This document shows positions 12,090 to 21,826 of a stretch of DNA of 64,000 nt, one piece after another. The stretch's first letter is position 1; every line of letters starts with the position of its first letter. Source of the DNA: Gymnopilus junonius (Eukaryota > Basidiomycota > Agaricomycetes > Agaricales > Galerinaceae); NCBI GenBank assembly GCA_015501075.1, contig JADNYJ010000044.1, positions 124,001 through 188,000 of the forward strand, given 5' to 3'. The notes beneath the pieces were generated by a model. The model searched no databases. It was not told the origin of the DNA and was given only the letters and a program-made list of their open reading frames with translations. The translations under genes were made by a program, and so were the position numbers.

Positions 12090-13354
12090 GCAAGGTTCTA
12101 TGCATGAGTAGGACTTCGATCAAAATCCGACAGAAAACAAAGTGTTTACTTGCCTGTTTGCATAGCGAATGCTTGTGAATAATTGGAGGACTCTACAGCT
12201 GTTCAGGTTTGCTGAGGAAGGTCAATTACCAAAGTAGCGAATGTGTGTTGGGTCACAACTCACGATGTTATTTAGAAATGCTGTATAACAGTGTCATAAC
12301 AATAATGACAAATTTGTCACTTTCGGTAGGCCAATGATTTCAAGGTAGTCCTTCTTTGGTAAATATTAAAATAGCTGGTTAGCAGTTCGGAAAACCATAA
12401 TGTTTCCGCAGTCTCCGAGGATCTGAGCATAGCCCGCTCTTGAAATGGAGGCCGGGAGACCGATATTTGTACCCTATGACCCTTTAGCATCTCATCTTGC
12501 TCCACCCTTATAAACCATCATACCAGATATGCGGATGTGTCCAGACTCCAGGTAGCCCTGGAAGTCTGAAAGAAAAGTTCGAATTATATCTATTCAAGGG
12601 GTTTCCATTCTGAGACTGAGAATATGATGGCAGGAAGGGTGAAAGACCCTCCCAGATATGTAGCATGCAACTGGCCATTGTATGTAGGCAAGCCCTAGTT
12701 AATTCTTAATGGGATTATGCACTGGTAATTATCACCATCATCAATGATTTTACATGTCGGCAGCGGCGCTGGCACACGACTACACTTTCATTGACTTGGC
12801 AGTCCCGAGTTAAAAATGGAGGTTAAAAATAGATGTGTGGGCGTTTATCTTGATCATGGTTCATAGTAGAAATTCACGCAAGCTTCGAAGGGATCATGCA
12901 TGATTCTAGATACATTTCCGGGGTGACCATAACTCGTCCTGTATATTTATTACGCAGCTTTGACGAATCAAGCACTACGTAGCAGGTACATACAACTCTA
13001 AAAATAGCATTGTGGGCGTTCATCGATATCGCAATAACTCAAACACATCACTTCACGCCATCAAAGCATAGCTGAACTAAGTTGGAAAGTCTGAGGTCTC
13101 CCTTTAGAGAAGATCTGTCAGGTGCATTACCTAATGTACGCAGCAAACAATGAGTCTTGAACTGGTCAGCCTGACAATTCTAGATGGATTCATTGAGTCT
13201 AAGTTGCGGAACAAGTACGAATAACCTAGTGACCAGAATTGTGGTTGGAAAAAGTGGTGTGATAAATTTGCTGTCTATATTTGTATAATAGTACATGTTA
13301 TCCGATAGCAAACAGGGAAAAATCAAGGTGAGTAGTCGTCGAATCTTAACCATC
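12090..13354. other. 1.3-kb interval without recognised gene; holds repeat copy B
   Basis: No credible coding series was found. The interval includes the second dispersed-repeat copy and the presumed promoters of the flanking divergent genes. Confidence 0.5.
12655..12755. repeat. Dispersed repeat, copy B
   Basis: The partner of the segment at 7655-7745, in the same orientation. The shared core is TGGCCATTGTATGTAGGC, followed downstream by an ATCACCATCATCA stretch. Confidence 0.4.
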
Positions 13355-14340
13355 ATGTCAGGCGTAAGGCCCGAAACCTTGCTCATGGACAAGTCCACTT
13401 GTATCCTTTGCATTTTGGGAGGTCCTGGTGCAGGTGAGTAACTTTTACCCATTCTTAAAAAATATATTGAAATGCCATGCTAAAGGAAAGGGAACGCAAG
13501 CAGAGCTTCTAGTCAAAAACTTTAATTTCTTCCATATATCAAGTATGTCTATTATTCACGCTAAAGTTTTCCTCGAAAATGTTTGTCTGATGCTCTATTG
13601 TTTATTCTGTAGCTGGATATTTGCTCAGAAAAGAGAGCGTGCGTCCCAACTCGCCCCATGCAGAATTTATTAGAGACCGTATTGCCCAAGGAGATGTCGT
13701 GCCATACGATTTGATAATTTCCCTCATCAAGTGCGAGATGGCATCTGCTTTACACAGTGGTATGTGGACAGATGGAATGGGAAGGTTTATCTTGGATGGA
13801 TTTCCTCGAGATCTGAGCCAGGCGCAGAGTTTCGATGCAGAGGTCAGTTTTGCTTTGTGTGAGTTATGATTACCAATTGACATGGCTGTCAGTTTTCCAC
13901 ACCGTCTTGCATCTATTTAGAATGTGATGCAGGAATTCTTCAGGAGCGCTGTATTTCCAGAGGCAAGCTCACTGGAAGGTCGGATGATGTGCCAGAGACA
14001 ATCGAAATGCGCATAGGTATTAATATTTCAGTTCTATGTGGTGTACGATAAGTTTTCATACTCTTATACGGCAGAGGCCTTTGAAGTGACTGGCAAAAGG
14101 GTTGTTGAATATTATGCAGGGTTGGGTAGAGCATTTCAGGTGCAAACGTGTTGTGTAGGCCAGTGCAAGGCATGGCAGATACGAGTCCTGGTCGTCCAAA
14201 GTAAGCCAGACACATCTTTCCAGGACGCATCACTGGTGCTCCAATGTGTAGAAAGCCGCGCACGCCAGTCTACCATTAACCTTTTCAATATTCTCAATGA
14301 TGTCACACGATCCATGGTCTGCCATCAAGCCGTCATTTAA
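13355..14340 (+). CDS. UMP-CMP kinase-like protein with replaced C-terminus
   Basis: Five exons assemble with GT-AG introns. Exon 1 is MSGVRPETLL...CILGGPGAG and exon 2 continues KGTQAELLVKNF with HIS. Exon 3 gives GYLLRKE and FILDGFPRDLSQAQ. Exon 4 gives CIYLECDAG, then RGKLTGRSDDVPETIEMRI. Exon 5 gives EAFEVTGKRVVEYYAGLGRAF. This contains the P-loop (GGPGAGKGTQ), the NMP-binding DGFPR and the LID GRSDD of URA6-type kinases, which phosphorylate UMP and CMP. After RAFQ the expected last 20-odd residues are absent. Instead the frame runs on about 75 residues into sequence antisense to the next gene and stops at 14340. The active site looks complete, but the end has been replaced, so this may be a diverging paralogue or a pseudogene. 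Confidence 0.65.
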
Positions 14341-14865
14341 CAATCCATCGTAATACCAGAAGTGATTGTTGGGAGCGATGATAGCAGCGGTGAAGTGGGC
14401 ACGGCCAAAGTACACAATTCCTGCTAGATTATAGATACACGTGTCATTACCTATGTGAAGTCTCAGACATCGATTCACTTCAACGGACCGATTGATAGAA
14501 ACGTCCACCACAAGAACAGGTGGAGAATAGACCATAGATCTGCGAAATACGCGGATACTGCTGCAGGTCGGACATAACGGGATAGATCGTGTACTAGACA
14601 GATGAGAGTGATTGATATGATCATTGACGCTTTGATACGGATGGTACATAATCGATAAACAAGAGAATGTGTCCCTTAATGGGAAGTTATGGCCATTGCC
14701 ACACTCGTAGAATTCGCGGAAGGTAAGCTTATTGATCATGAACACCTCTTGGAGCACCCTCTCCAAGGATGCATACCTGCCATACCCCATACGCGCAGGG
14801 TCAATAGCATGGAGATCTTGTCTGATGCTGTCGCGAACAACAAGAAGGAAATTCACAGACACCAA
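14230..14865 (-). CDS. Ubiquitin-hydrolase-like C-terminal fragment
   Basis: A single open frame with a possible zinc pair (ECGNGH, then CPTC near residue 105). It also has a C-terminal block, NLAGIVYFGRAHFTAAII then HFWYYDG, ending MNG-type VNGRLACAAFYTLEHQ. The HFTA and YYDG elements resemble the His and Asp/Asn boxes of peptidase C19 ubiquitin hydrolases, as in poorly described agaric proteins. The catalytic Cys box is not seen, so it is probably the 3' part of a larger gene. It overlaps, on the opposite strand, the aberrant tail of the kinase-like gene. The start at 14865 is only the frame limit. Confidence 0.45.
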   Translation of the reverse strand: MVSVNFLLVVRDSIRQDLHAIDPARMGYGRYASLERVLQEVFMINKLTFREFYECGNGHNFPLRDTFSCLSIMYHPYQSVNDHINHSHLSSTRSIPLCPTCSSIRVFRRSMVYSPPVLVVDVSINRSVEVNRCLRLHIGNDTCIYNLAGIVYFGRAHFTAAIIAPNNHFWYYDGLLNDGLMADHGSCDIIENIEKVNGRLACAAFYTLEHQ

Positions 14866-16205
14866 GTCGAGCTACGCTCGACAGAGTATCAAGAATCCCA
14901 TTCAAGTTTGAACGAGACACGACCGAACTTTGTACGATCTTCATTAAAACAAAGGGTCCACGGACGGAAGACCGACTACAGACAATGTAAACTACACGCC
15001 ACGGACTCGCCACGGAATGAGCAGGGGGGAAAACCGAACGCAAATGAACGCTTTCCAATACGGGAATTGGAAGAAGCAATAAATCATGGATCGGAAAAAG
15101 AAGAAAGAAAGAAGCAAAACTTGCATGATCATCAACCTTGGTGCAGACAATATATGAACGTCAAGCCAGAAAGTATGCAGTCGTATTCTTGACTCCAGAA
15201 ACCCAGGCCAACAACCCTCCTCTATAGACTGTCACCTAAAAACAATGAACGAGGAACCCATGAAGCCGGATACGAGTGATCAAGGGAGCGGACCAAAAAA
15301 AGGGCTCACAAACGAGACGATTAAGGCCGCCCTTCAAAGACTGGACATGGCGGGCATAGAGTGGCGACCCCAACGCATAAACCGACGCAAACCAAGCCAA
15401 AGGTAAGCAAAGATCATGGCAAGACATACGAGAGGGGACTGAAGATGCTACAGGATAAGAGACAGTCGATACAAACACAAGGTGTTAGATATGAACAAGA
15501 TAAAGGAGCAGAGTTGAGGACGAAGAGAAGGAGAAAAACCCAACGTAATAACCAATAGGATTTCGGAAACAAACAAACACATGTGCTGGGAGCATCAGGC
15601 ACGTGCAGAACCCAAAAATAGCAGACGTCTCCACGAAGTACGATTTAGACACACCCATCAAGCAGCTATGATAGTGCTACAATACAAAGTAAACTGTCAA
15701 TAATATGTATGCGGGACATAGCACGCTCGCTGGACAAGACAAAAAACCAAGACACCGGACAATAACGTACGAAAGAGAGATCGCAGGAGATTCATAGCAC
15801 AGAAAAAGAATATAAATATAGATCTGATGGCATCAAAGAAGTAAGCACGGCAGTCTCCGTGACATTTAGCGTAACGCAAGAGGAGCAGAACGTCCACCGT
15901 ATAAGAACGATTCCTTCCCTTAGGGTCAGGACTCGTAATATCGGCTCTTATTCTGAAAATTCAACTCAACTATCTTGACGTACAGGTCAATTCTCACCAG
16001 TCGAAGGACTTGGTATGGGATGAGATATGTAGAAATCTGAGATTGATAGAACCGGGAATATTTGTTTAGAGTCTACTTGATTTGGTGCGGGCTCGACATT
16101 TACTTTAGAGACGTGCGACTCTATAAGGCAGATCAAGGGGATAACCTATGAATACAAACTGATGGTAATATACTGTAACCCCTCCAGAAAAGTGATTTTG
16201 CAAGA
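14866..16205. other. 1.3-kb purine-skewed interval without recognised gene
   Basis: From about 14870 to 15900 the plus strand is rich in A and G and poor in T. Short open frames exist but none has family motifs or a believable exon structure. It may be the remnant of a transcribed flank. Confidence 0.45.
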
Positions 16206-16995
16206 TCACTTATCCCGTTCATGTTCATCAATTGCTTTCAAGAATGCGCTTGTATCAGTCACTCTTTGCCATCTTGAATCACGCTTTAACATTTTATTCC
16301 AGTTTTTAGACTTCTTTTTCCTCCGTTGGAACGCGAGAACAATGATACTTGTTTTGGGGTTCAAAAAGTCCTTGTAGAAAGATCCAGAGTCCGACCAAGC
16401 CTTTTTGATAGCTCTAGAAAAGAGATAATATATCCACACATGGAAAGGGGGATCGATCCCTGTACGGCATTAGATTCGTCGTTGTCTATAAGATAAGTGG
16501 GACTCATTCACATATTATATCCGTCGCAAGAGGGTACGTTATTCCCTTGAGAGGCACCCATTGGTTCCCATCGATGACCCAGCCCGGTTTTTTTACGTGT
16601 TCACGGACAATGTCCTGAGCCTAAGGCAATTCAGCACATCAGAGCAGCAATGCAAATATTTGCACGTACCTCCTCAACAGGCGTACTCACCCAATCTTTA
16701 CTCCAAAAGATGGGATCCAAATGGATCACTGGTGCCTGAGAATGGAATGCCAGGCAAGTCATCTTAAATTTGTGCGCAGAAGGTCGTGATGACACTATTG
16801 AACCACACTCACCTGGATAGCTGTAGCAAGTTTCTCAGAAAAGACTGACTAGAGAATAAGTATCAGGAGGTCTGCGATTTCGAGCGTATGGAGATGTCTG
16901 ACCTTTCCAGCACCTGCATGGCCTACCACTTGGATGCGCCTACCAAGCAGTGGAGGACGAGGATTGAGCAGCAACGTTTCGGTGGTAGATTCCAT
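16206..16995 (-). CDS. Adenylate-kinase-like P-loop protein, FlaR/topology-modulation type
   Basis: Exons on the minus strand assemble as follows. MESTTETLLLNPRPP and RRIQVVGHAGAGK give the Walker A, whose next residue Ser starts exon 2 (SVFSEKLATAIQ). Exon 3 is APVIHLDPIFWSKDWVSTP. Exon 4 is DIVREHVKKPGWVIDGN, then VPLKGITYPLATDII. Exon 5 starts WIDPPFHVWIYYLFSRAIKK and ends IDEHERDK. The order P-loop, HLDxIFW, WVIDGN, VxWxDPP is that of the family labelled DNA topology modulation protein or adenylate-kinase-related, best known from bacteria. These are nucleotide-binding kinase-fold proteins of uncertain substrate. The ATG at 16995 is the first in frame. It is divergent from the PPAT fusion gene across 324 bases. 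A frameshifted partial copy lies at 49.6-50.0 kb. Confidence 0.75.
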
Positions 16996-17319
16996 GATGG
17001 ACAGAACGGTGGGTATACAAGGCAAAGAAAACAATCCGGCACAGTCACTTACGCCTTGAAGCTGGCCATCAACGATTCAATCCCACGAGGACCACGGGCT
17101 GGCTTATGTATATATATGGTCACATGATGTTCTTCTACATATAAGCGCCCGATTTGCTAAGTGCTGTTCCCATCTGTTCTTATCTTCTCTTCTTCCCATT
17201 TGTCGACGACACGCTGTATTTTTGACCCCTTTTTGTGTCTAAGTTCCACCTTCAACTCATAGAAGCTCTTACATATCAGTCCATAAGTGTGGCATCTGTT
17301 ATTGACCTTCAACCATTCA
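16996..17319. promoter_or_regulatory. Divergent promoter between P-loop kinase and PPAT fusion
   Basis: A 324-base interval separates the two start codons. The part nearer the plus-strand gene is pyrimidine-rich (for example CTTATCTTCTCTTCTTCCC), as is usual upstream of fungal start codons. Control elements could not be identified. Confidence 0.4.
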
Positions 17320-19129
17320 ATGGAACCTCAAAGGTTTGTACAGCACGAGCCAGGCCCACCCACTTTATTTGAGCAAGCCACAGATAATGATATCTTGGCA
17401 ATAACGACTCAAAGCATACATTCGGTAGGTTTCTCCTGTTCAAATTTTCCAACATGTTGATAGTATAAACTTCAGGCGCGAGATTCGCCCCAGCAAAGCG
17501 GCAACTCAGCTACTCTTCTTATCTTAGCAATCTCTTCCGTCTCCTTCGAAAAGGGGAATTTTGAGAATTATGCATCTACTATCAGATTAGCAGCGGCCAC
17601 GGCCACACGACGTCTATATGTGTATCTGGTCCACCCTGTCTTAGCTTGCCCGCCGGAACAACGAGCGCAAAACTGGACAAAAGTGCAGAGATTGTCTACC
17701 TTCGTTTATTCAACATGCGTTTCCGCAAGTCCGTTATCTGATACTGTCGTTCTATTTGACGGATGGTCCGGCACTTCGCAGCTACTTTGGGAACAGTGGA
17801 AGTTCATATTCGCGAACTCTCGGGGTATTTATTAGTGGTGCTTTCTACAGTTTTTCTTGCTAAAGTGCTTATCCATATTAGTTAACGCCTTTCGGGTCCT
17901 GGGATCTCTGTGTGAAATTCAAATAATAGACGAGGACGGAGCTAAGTTACCGGCGGATAGCTATGATCAGTCAGACTCGGATGCAGGCGGATCGTTTGAG
18001 GAATCCAAAACGTCTTCTGCAATAGCTACTGTGACCGGTGAGTACCAGCAGAACACGGTGCTCTAGATACTGATTTAACACTACCTGAACAGTCAATGGT
18101 ACATTTGACCATCTCCATCATGGTCATAAAAACCATTTGGCTCTCGCTGCATGGCTTGCTTCAGAAACTCTGATTTGTTCTATATCCCCAGATGATTATT
18201 CTCTAGTCGAAAGGAAAAAGTATTCTTCTGTATTACAGAATTACTCGATTCGCTCAGCTGCTGTTGAGAGATTCCTCCGCCTGGTCAAAGCATCTGGCCA
18301 GCATGCAGGAGAACTCAACATTCAATGTGTGCCAAAATTTTCAAAATTAGGTGCACAGGTATCAGAAGCCAACATCCAAGCGGCTGTTCTCTCTACTGAA
18401 AGTGCTTATCTTTCACCAAAGATCGCAGCTGCTCGTAATGAAGCAGGTCATTCTGATATCCAATTCTTCACCGTTGACGTCGTCAGGGGCACAGAATCTA
18501 CCGCAAATTCAGCAAATGCGATGGTTGGAAAGCTGAGCTCTTCTAATATTCGACGCATCGTTTCGGAGCAAAGCAGGACATTTGTCTTGATAAACGGACA
18601 CGCAGGCGCAGGAAAGCATTCGATCGCGATGGCCCTTTGCTCCCTCATTCCACAATCTCGTGTCATCGATAACCACCTGTTGGCTGACCTTGCCGATGCT
18701 ATATGTAGTCGACACAGCTCGAACTACTCGTTGCTGAGAGGTGAAATTCGAAGAGTTATGATGGATCATATTACCACGAACAATGAGACTGGGCCAATGA
18801 CTTATATATTCACCTCCAATTTCTCAGATTCATTTCTAGGAACCGAAGCAGCAGTCCATTTTCAGGAGTCTGCAGCCCGGGCTCACGCAAGGTTTATACC
18901 TGTGAACATGATTTGCTCTCGGGAAGAGATCATGCGCCGTGTTGCAAGTCCGATGCGCCAGCGTTATTCGCGAGCAAAGCTTGTAGATCCCGATATTGCG
19001 GCCTCCATTGTGGACAGAAAGACAATGTTTGAATTCGATGTTGAAAGTAAACTCAGGATAGACGTGTCTTCGTTAACTGCTGAAGAAGCAGCTACCGAAA
19101 TCTTTGCACATATCGAAGCATTGGTTTGA
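17320..19129 (+). CDS. Phosphopantetheine adenylyltransferase fused to a P-loop kinase
   Basis: Four exons (ATG at 17320; introns near 17407-17476, 17826-17880 and 18037-18091). The N-terminal part (MEPQRFVQHEPG...) leads to VNGTFDHLHHGHKNHLAL. That is the nucleotidyltransferase TxxH-type motif of eukaryotic PPAT (CAB4, and the first half of COASY), which makes dephospho-CoA from 4'-phosphopantetheine and ATP. STESAYLSPKIAAARN and KLSSSNIRR (the ISSTxIR box) follow. Only about ten residues later, in the same exon, a second domain starts: FVLINGHAGAGKHSIAMAL (Walker A), then VIDNHLLADLADA, YIFTSNFSD, and a tail ending IFAHIEALV. This second domain is an AAA/zeta-like kinase, not the dephospho-CoA kinase seen in animal COASY. 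Cofactor synthesis is a safe inference for the first half; the substrate of the second is unknown. Confidence 0.8.
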
Positions 19130-19772
19130 AATGAGGAATATTTATAGCAGGTTGACCACCAGAACGTGAAATGGAATAGTATGGTATAAAGTTGTCTACT
19201 AGTTCTTGTGTATGGGTTTTTAGCACGATAAATATGCGAGCAGTACCTAAGTGGTACAGATTCAATATTCAACTAATGGGTCTTCCAATACTTAAGTAAA
19301 TTGAAATTGAACACAGTCTTGGGGTGCATTATCGACCACCTTCCCCAGGCAATTCAATAACAATAATAATAATACACCGCGTGGACCCATTTAGGAATCT
19401 GCGGGATTCAATGACAGACGATTCAATGAGACAGGGCCACAGCTACATTGTGCAGCTGCCACCTATATATCAAAGGAAGTACAACCGACCTCGCTCCGCT
19501 CGGCTAAAGAACAGGTCCAAGCTTATGGGAGGGACAAAAAGGTGGATCAAAAAGGGGGTACACGAATTCGCGACATCTGCTGGAGTATACAGTATGTGGC
19601 TTCAAAGGAAAAAGCAAATTATCCTCCTTTACTGCTGTTTCTGTGCAAGATTTTCTTTTCGAAACAACAATCGGTGTCAGCAGTGCTAACGTGTTCCACC
19701 GAATACCCCTCAATATGGATCGAACAAATTCGAGGGCATTTCACAAACTTACCATTGAATGATCTGGAAAGT
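19130..19772. other. Intergenic interval, no gene recognised
   Basis: Holds the 3' flank of the PPAT fusion and an AT-rich stretch with AATAATAATAATA near 19360. No gene or element was recognised. Confidence 0.45.
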
Positions 19773-20424
19773 ACCTGATCCAATTGATCAAGCATGTCAA
19801 CCGTAATCTTCCAGTCCACGCAGACATCCGTGATGCTGACACCATGCTTCAACCCTGAAGGACCTTCTGGTGGTACGTCCTGGCGGCCTTCGTTGATGTG
19901 CGATTCGATCATGACACCAGTGAGGTTCCTCTCGCCCGCGGCGAGCTGCTCACAAATGTTGGCGATGACGAGCGACTGATTCTTATGGTTCTTTTGTGAA
20001 TTGCCATCTAAAGACCACACAAAGTGAGTAAGCGGCAAATTCACGATAGTCAGAATTGAGGCCCGACGTATGACTGCAATCCACCATGATACTGCCGAAA
20101 GGCTTCTCATCGCGCGCGATCTTGGCCCTCTTCTCGATGTCGCCTGCCGCCTTGCGGACATATTCGGACGCAAAGTTGGGCCCTTTGGTACCGACACGGA
20201 GGATAGCGTGCACGCCCTTGTTGCCGCGGGTCTTAACCCATCGAGGCTAGGCCTTGTTCGGTGATGCCTATGAAAGCATGTGGATTCGAGGGCCAGTGCA
20301 TAGCATCGATGGCTACCGTTACGGAAGAAGACACGTACAGTCGGCAATGTACTGTGGGGAAATGGTATTGAGGAGCTCAGATCCAACGGGATCTGTGAGA
20401 TTGCAAAGCAACCGACGAGCAGCA
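19773..20424 (-). pseudogene. Partial, internally deleted copy of the DAHP synthase gene
   Basis: Nearly identical to the 3' part of the intact-looking gene at 31899-33764, introns included, so it was copied as DNA. It encodes the [20 protein letters not shown] and [19 protein letters not shown] segments with few changes. The segment matching about 32608-32901 is missing, which removes the exon carrying [12 protein letters not shown]. The whole 5' half is also absent. The breakpoint shows GGCTAC on both source edges, suggesting a microhomology deletion. The last coding exon is not present. Not expected to give an enzyme. It lies just left of the inverted-repeat element. Confidence 0.85.
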
Positions 20425-20695
20425 TTTGAAAGCGCCTGTTACAGTGCTTGAAATGTCAGCCACGGTCCTGTCTTTAACCAGCCCAAGATGTTGGAGATGA
20501 ACATAGAAAGATAACCCAAAGTTTAGAAAGCATCTGCGTCTATCTGATAGAGGCTTGATGAGCTTGCTTGAGGGCGTGAGGGAGGGAGTTGCGACGAACT
20601 CCGGAGCTTGGGGTTGGGGTGTTGTTCGCAGAGGTGCGTTCAAAATAGATGAAAAGAGAGAAAATGTGCCAGAGTCCGGCGCCCAAAGTGCAATA

Positions 20696-20793
20696 GGGTT
20701 GTTCAGAGTAGACGATTTCGACTTGATTTCGAGTTGATTTCGAGTTGATTTCGATTTGATTTGAGCTTTGATTTCAACGTCGGCAAGTGCGGC
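20696..20793 (+). repeat. Left terminal inverted repeat, 98 bases
   Basis: Contains tandem 11-base units of the form GATTTCGAGTT (four before the degenerate GATTTGAGCTTT unit). It pairs with 21185-21271 and has one unit more than that arm. Confidence 0.85.
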
Positions 20794-21184
20794 AGTGAGA
20801 GTGATTGATCCGACAGAAGGTCTCGGCATCAGCACGCGCACATAAACAAAGCGGCGCGTCATGCGCCCTCCATGATCGATAACGCCTGCAGGTACAGATG
20901 ATAATCTCGACACTTTTCTTTGCTTTCCTCCCCCCCGTTAGGCATGCCAAACCAGACAAACAGGCAGCAGGCGGCAGATGGACGTTCTGGAGGCGATCTT
21001 GAAGAATCTGTTTCTGAGTCGGCATGGGTATATGAGGGGTATATCGCGGCGATTCGGGGTGGGTAACGCGTCTAATTGAAGCTGTCAAAGAGTACGTATG
21101 CGTCTCCCTGTGCGTGCAGCGCGTTCAAGCTCCGCTGTTTGTTGATCAAAGCAGTCGCAGCCATCTCGGAATTATGCGAGCACG

Positions 21185-21271
21185 GCCGCACTTGCCGACG
21201 TTGAAATCAAAGCTGAAATCAAATCGAAATCAACTCGAAATCAAGTTGAAATCATCTACTCTGAACAACCC
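21185..21271 (-). repeat. Right terminal inverted repeat, 87 bases
   Basis: The reverse complement of the left arm, with a few substitutions and one 11-base GATTTCGAGTT unit fewer. Confidence 0.85.
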
Positions 21272-21273
21272 TA

Positions 21274-21815
21274 ATGGCTAAGGCCTTACTGAAAGTTCTG
21301 AGCATAGTACTGCACTGCAAAGGGAACGTTAGCTGGACTAGCACTCTCCAACTGCAAAAGCAAACCACTGGTGGCACAATACTACAAGGAAATATGAAAT
21401 TGCAGATAGAAGAAAGGGAGACAAAAAGAAAAGAAAAGAAAATGCCAAGAAAGTATGTACAACCGTCCCAACTTAGTGACATTATCCTTCAATGAGCAAG
21501 AATGCGAAAGGTCGTAAAACAAAAATTCGGTATGTAGTGGAACGTTCGGGTTGACATCTTGAAAAGGCTGGCAATTTCTCGGAGATTGAAGTTTCAGTTA
21601 AGGACGAAGATGGCAATATTAATGAGGCTAGACCAAAAAAATGCGAGCGCATCCAAAAGCTTGCCACTGAAGGATCGGGAAAAAAATGCTAAGATTGTTG
21701 ACATATTATAATCCTTGTCCAACCATGACATATAAGACGTCTATTCATGGACCGTAGCTCTTCCACCAACAGATCCGCCCAAACAAGACTTATCATTCAT
21801 CGAAGCCAAGGCATG
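21274..21815. other. Intergenic interval, no gene recognised
   Basis: Only short open frames were seen between the inverted-repeat element and the F-box remnant. Confidence 0.4.
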
Positions 21816-21826
21816 CTGTACCTCCA

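Larger units (their letters stand above)
20694..21273. mobile_element. Non-autonomous inverted-repeat (MITE-like) element, 576 bases
   Basis: The element runs from 20696 to 21271 and is flanked on both sides by TA, as expected for a Tc1/mariner-type target duplication. Both ends read GGGTTGTTCAGAGTAGA inward and then GATTTC-rich subrepeats. The arms also end with the same CGTCGGCAAGTGCGGC. The core of about 390 bases shows no transposase motif. It lies between the DAHP synthase pseudogene and the decayed F-box gene. Confidence 0.85.

Noticed and set aside
20377..20913. Open frame of about 178 codons on the minus strand overlapping the left arm of the inverted-repeat element
   Set aside because: It crosses the repeat arm and the pseudogene edge, has low-complexity Lys/Ser composition over the subrepeats, and shows no family motif.
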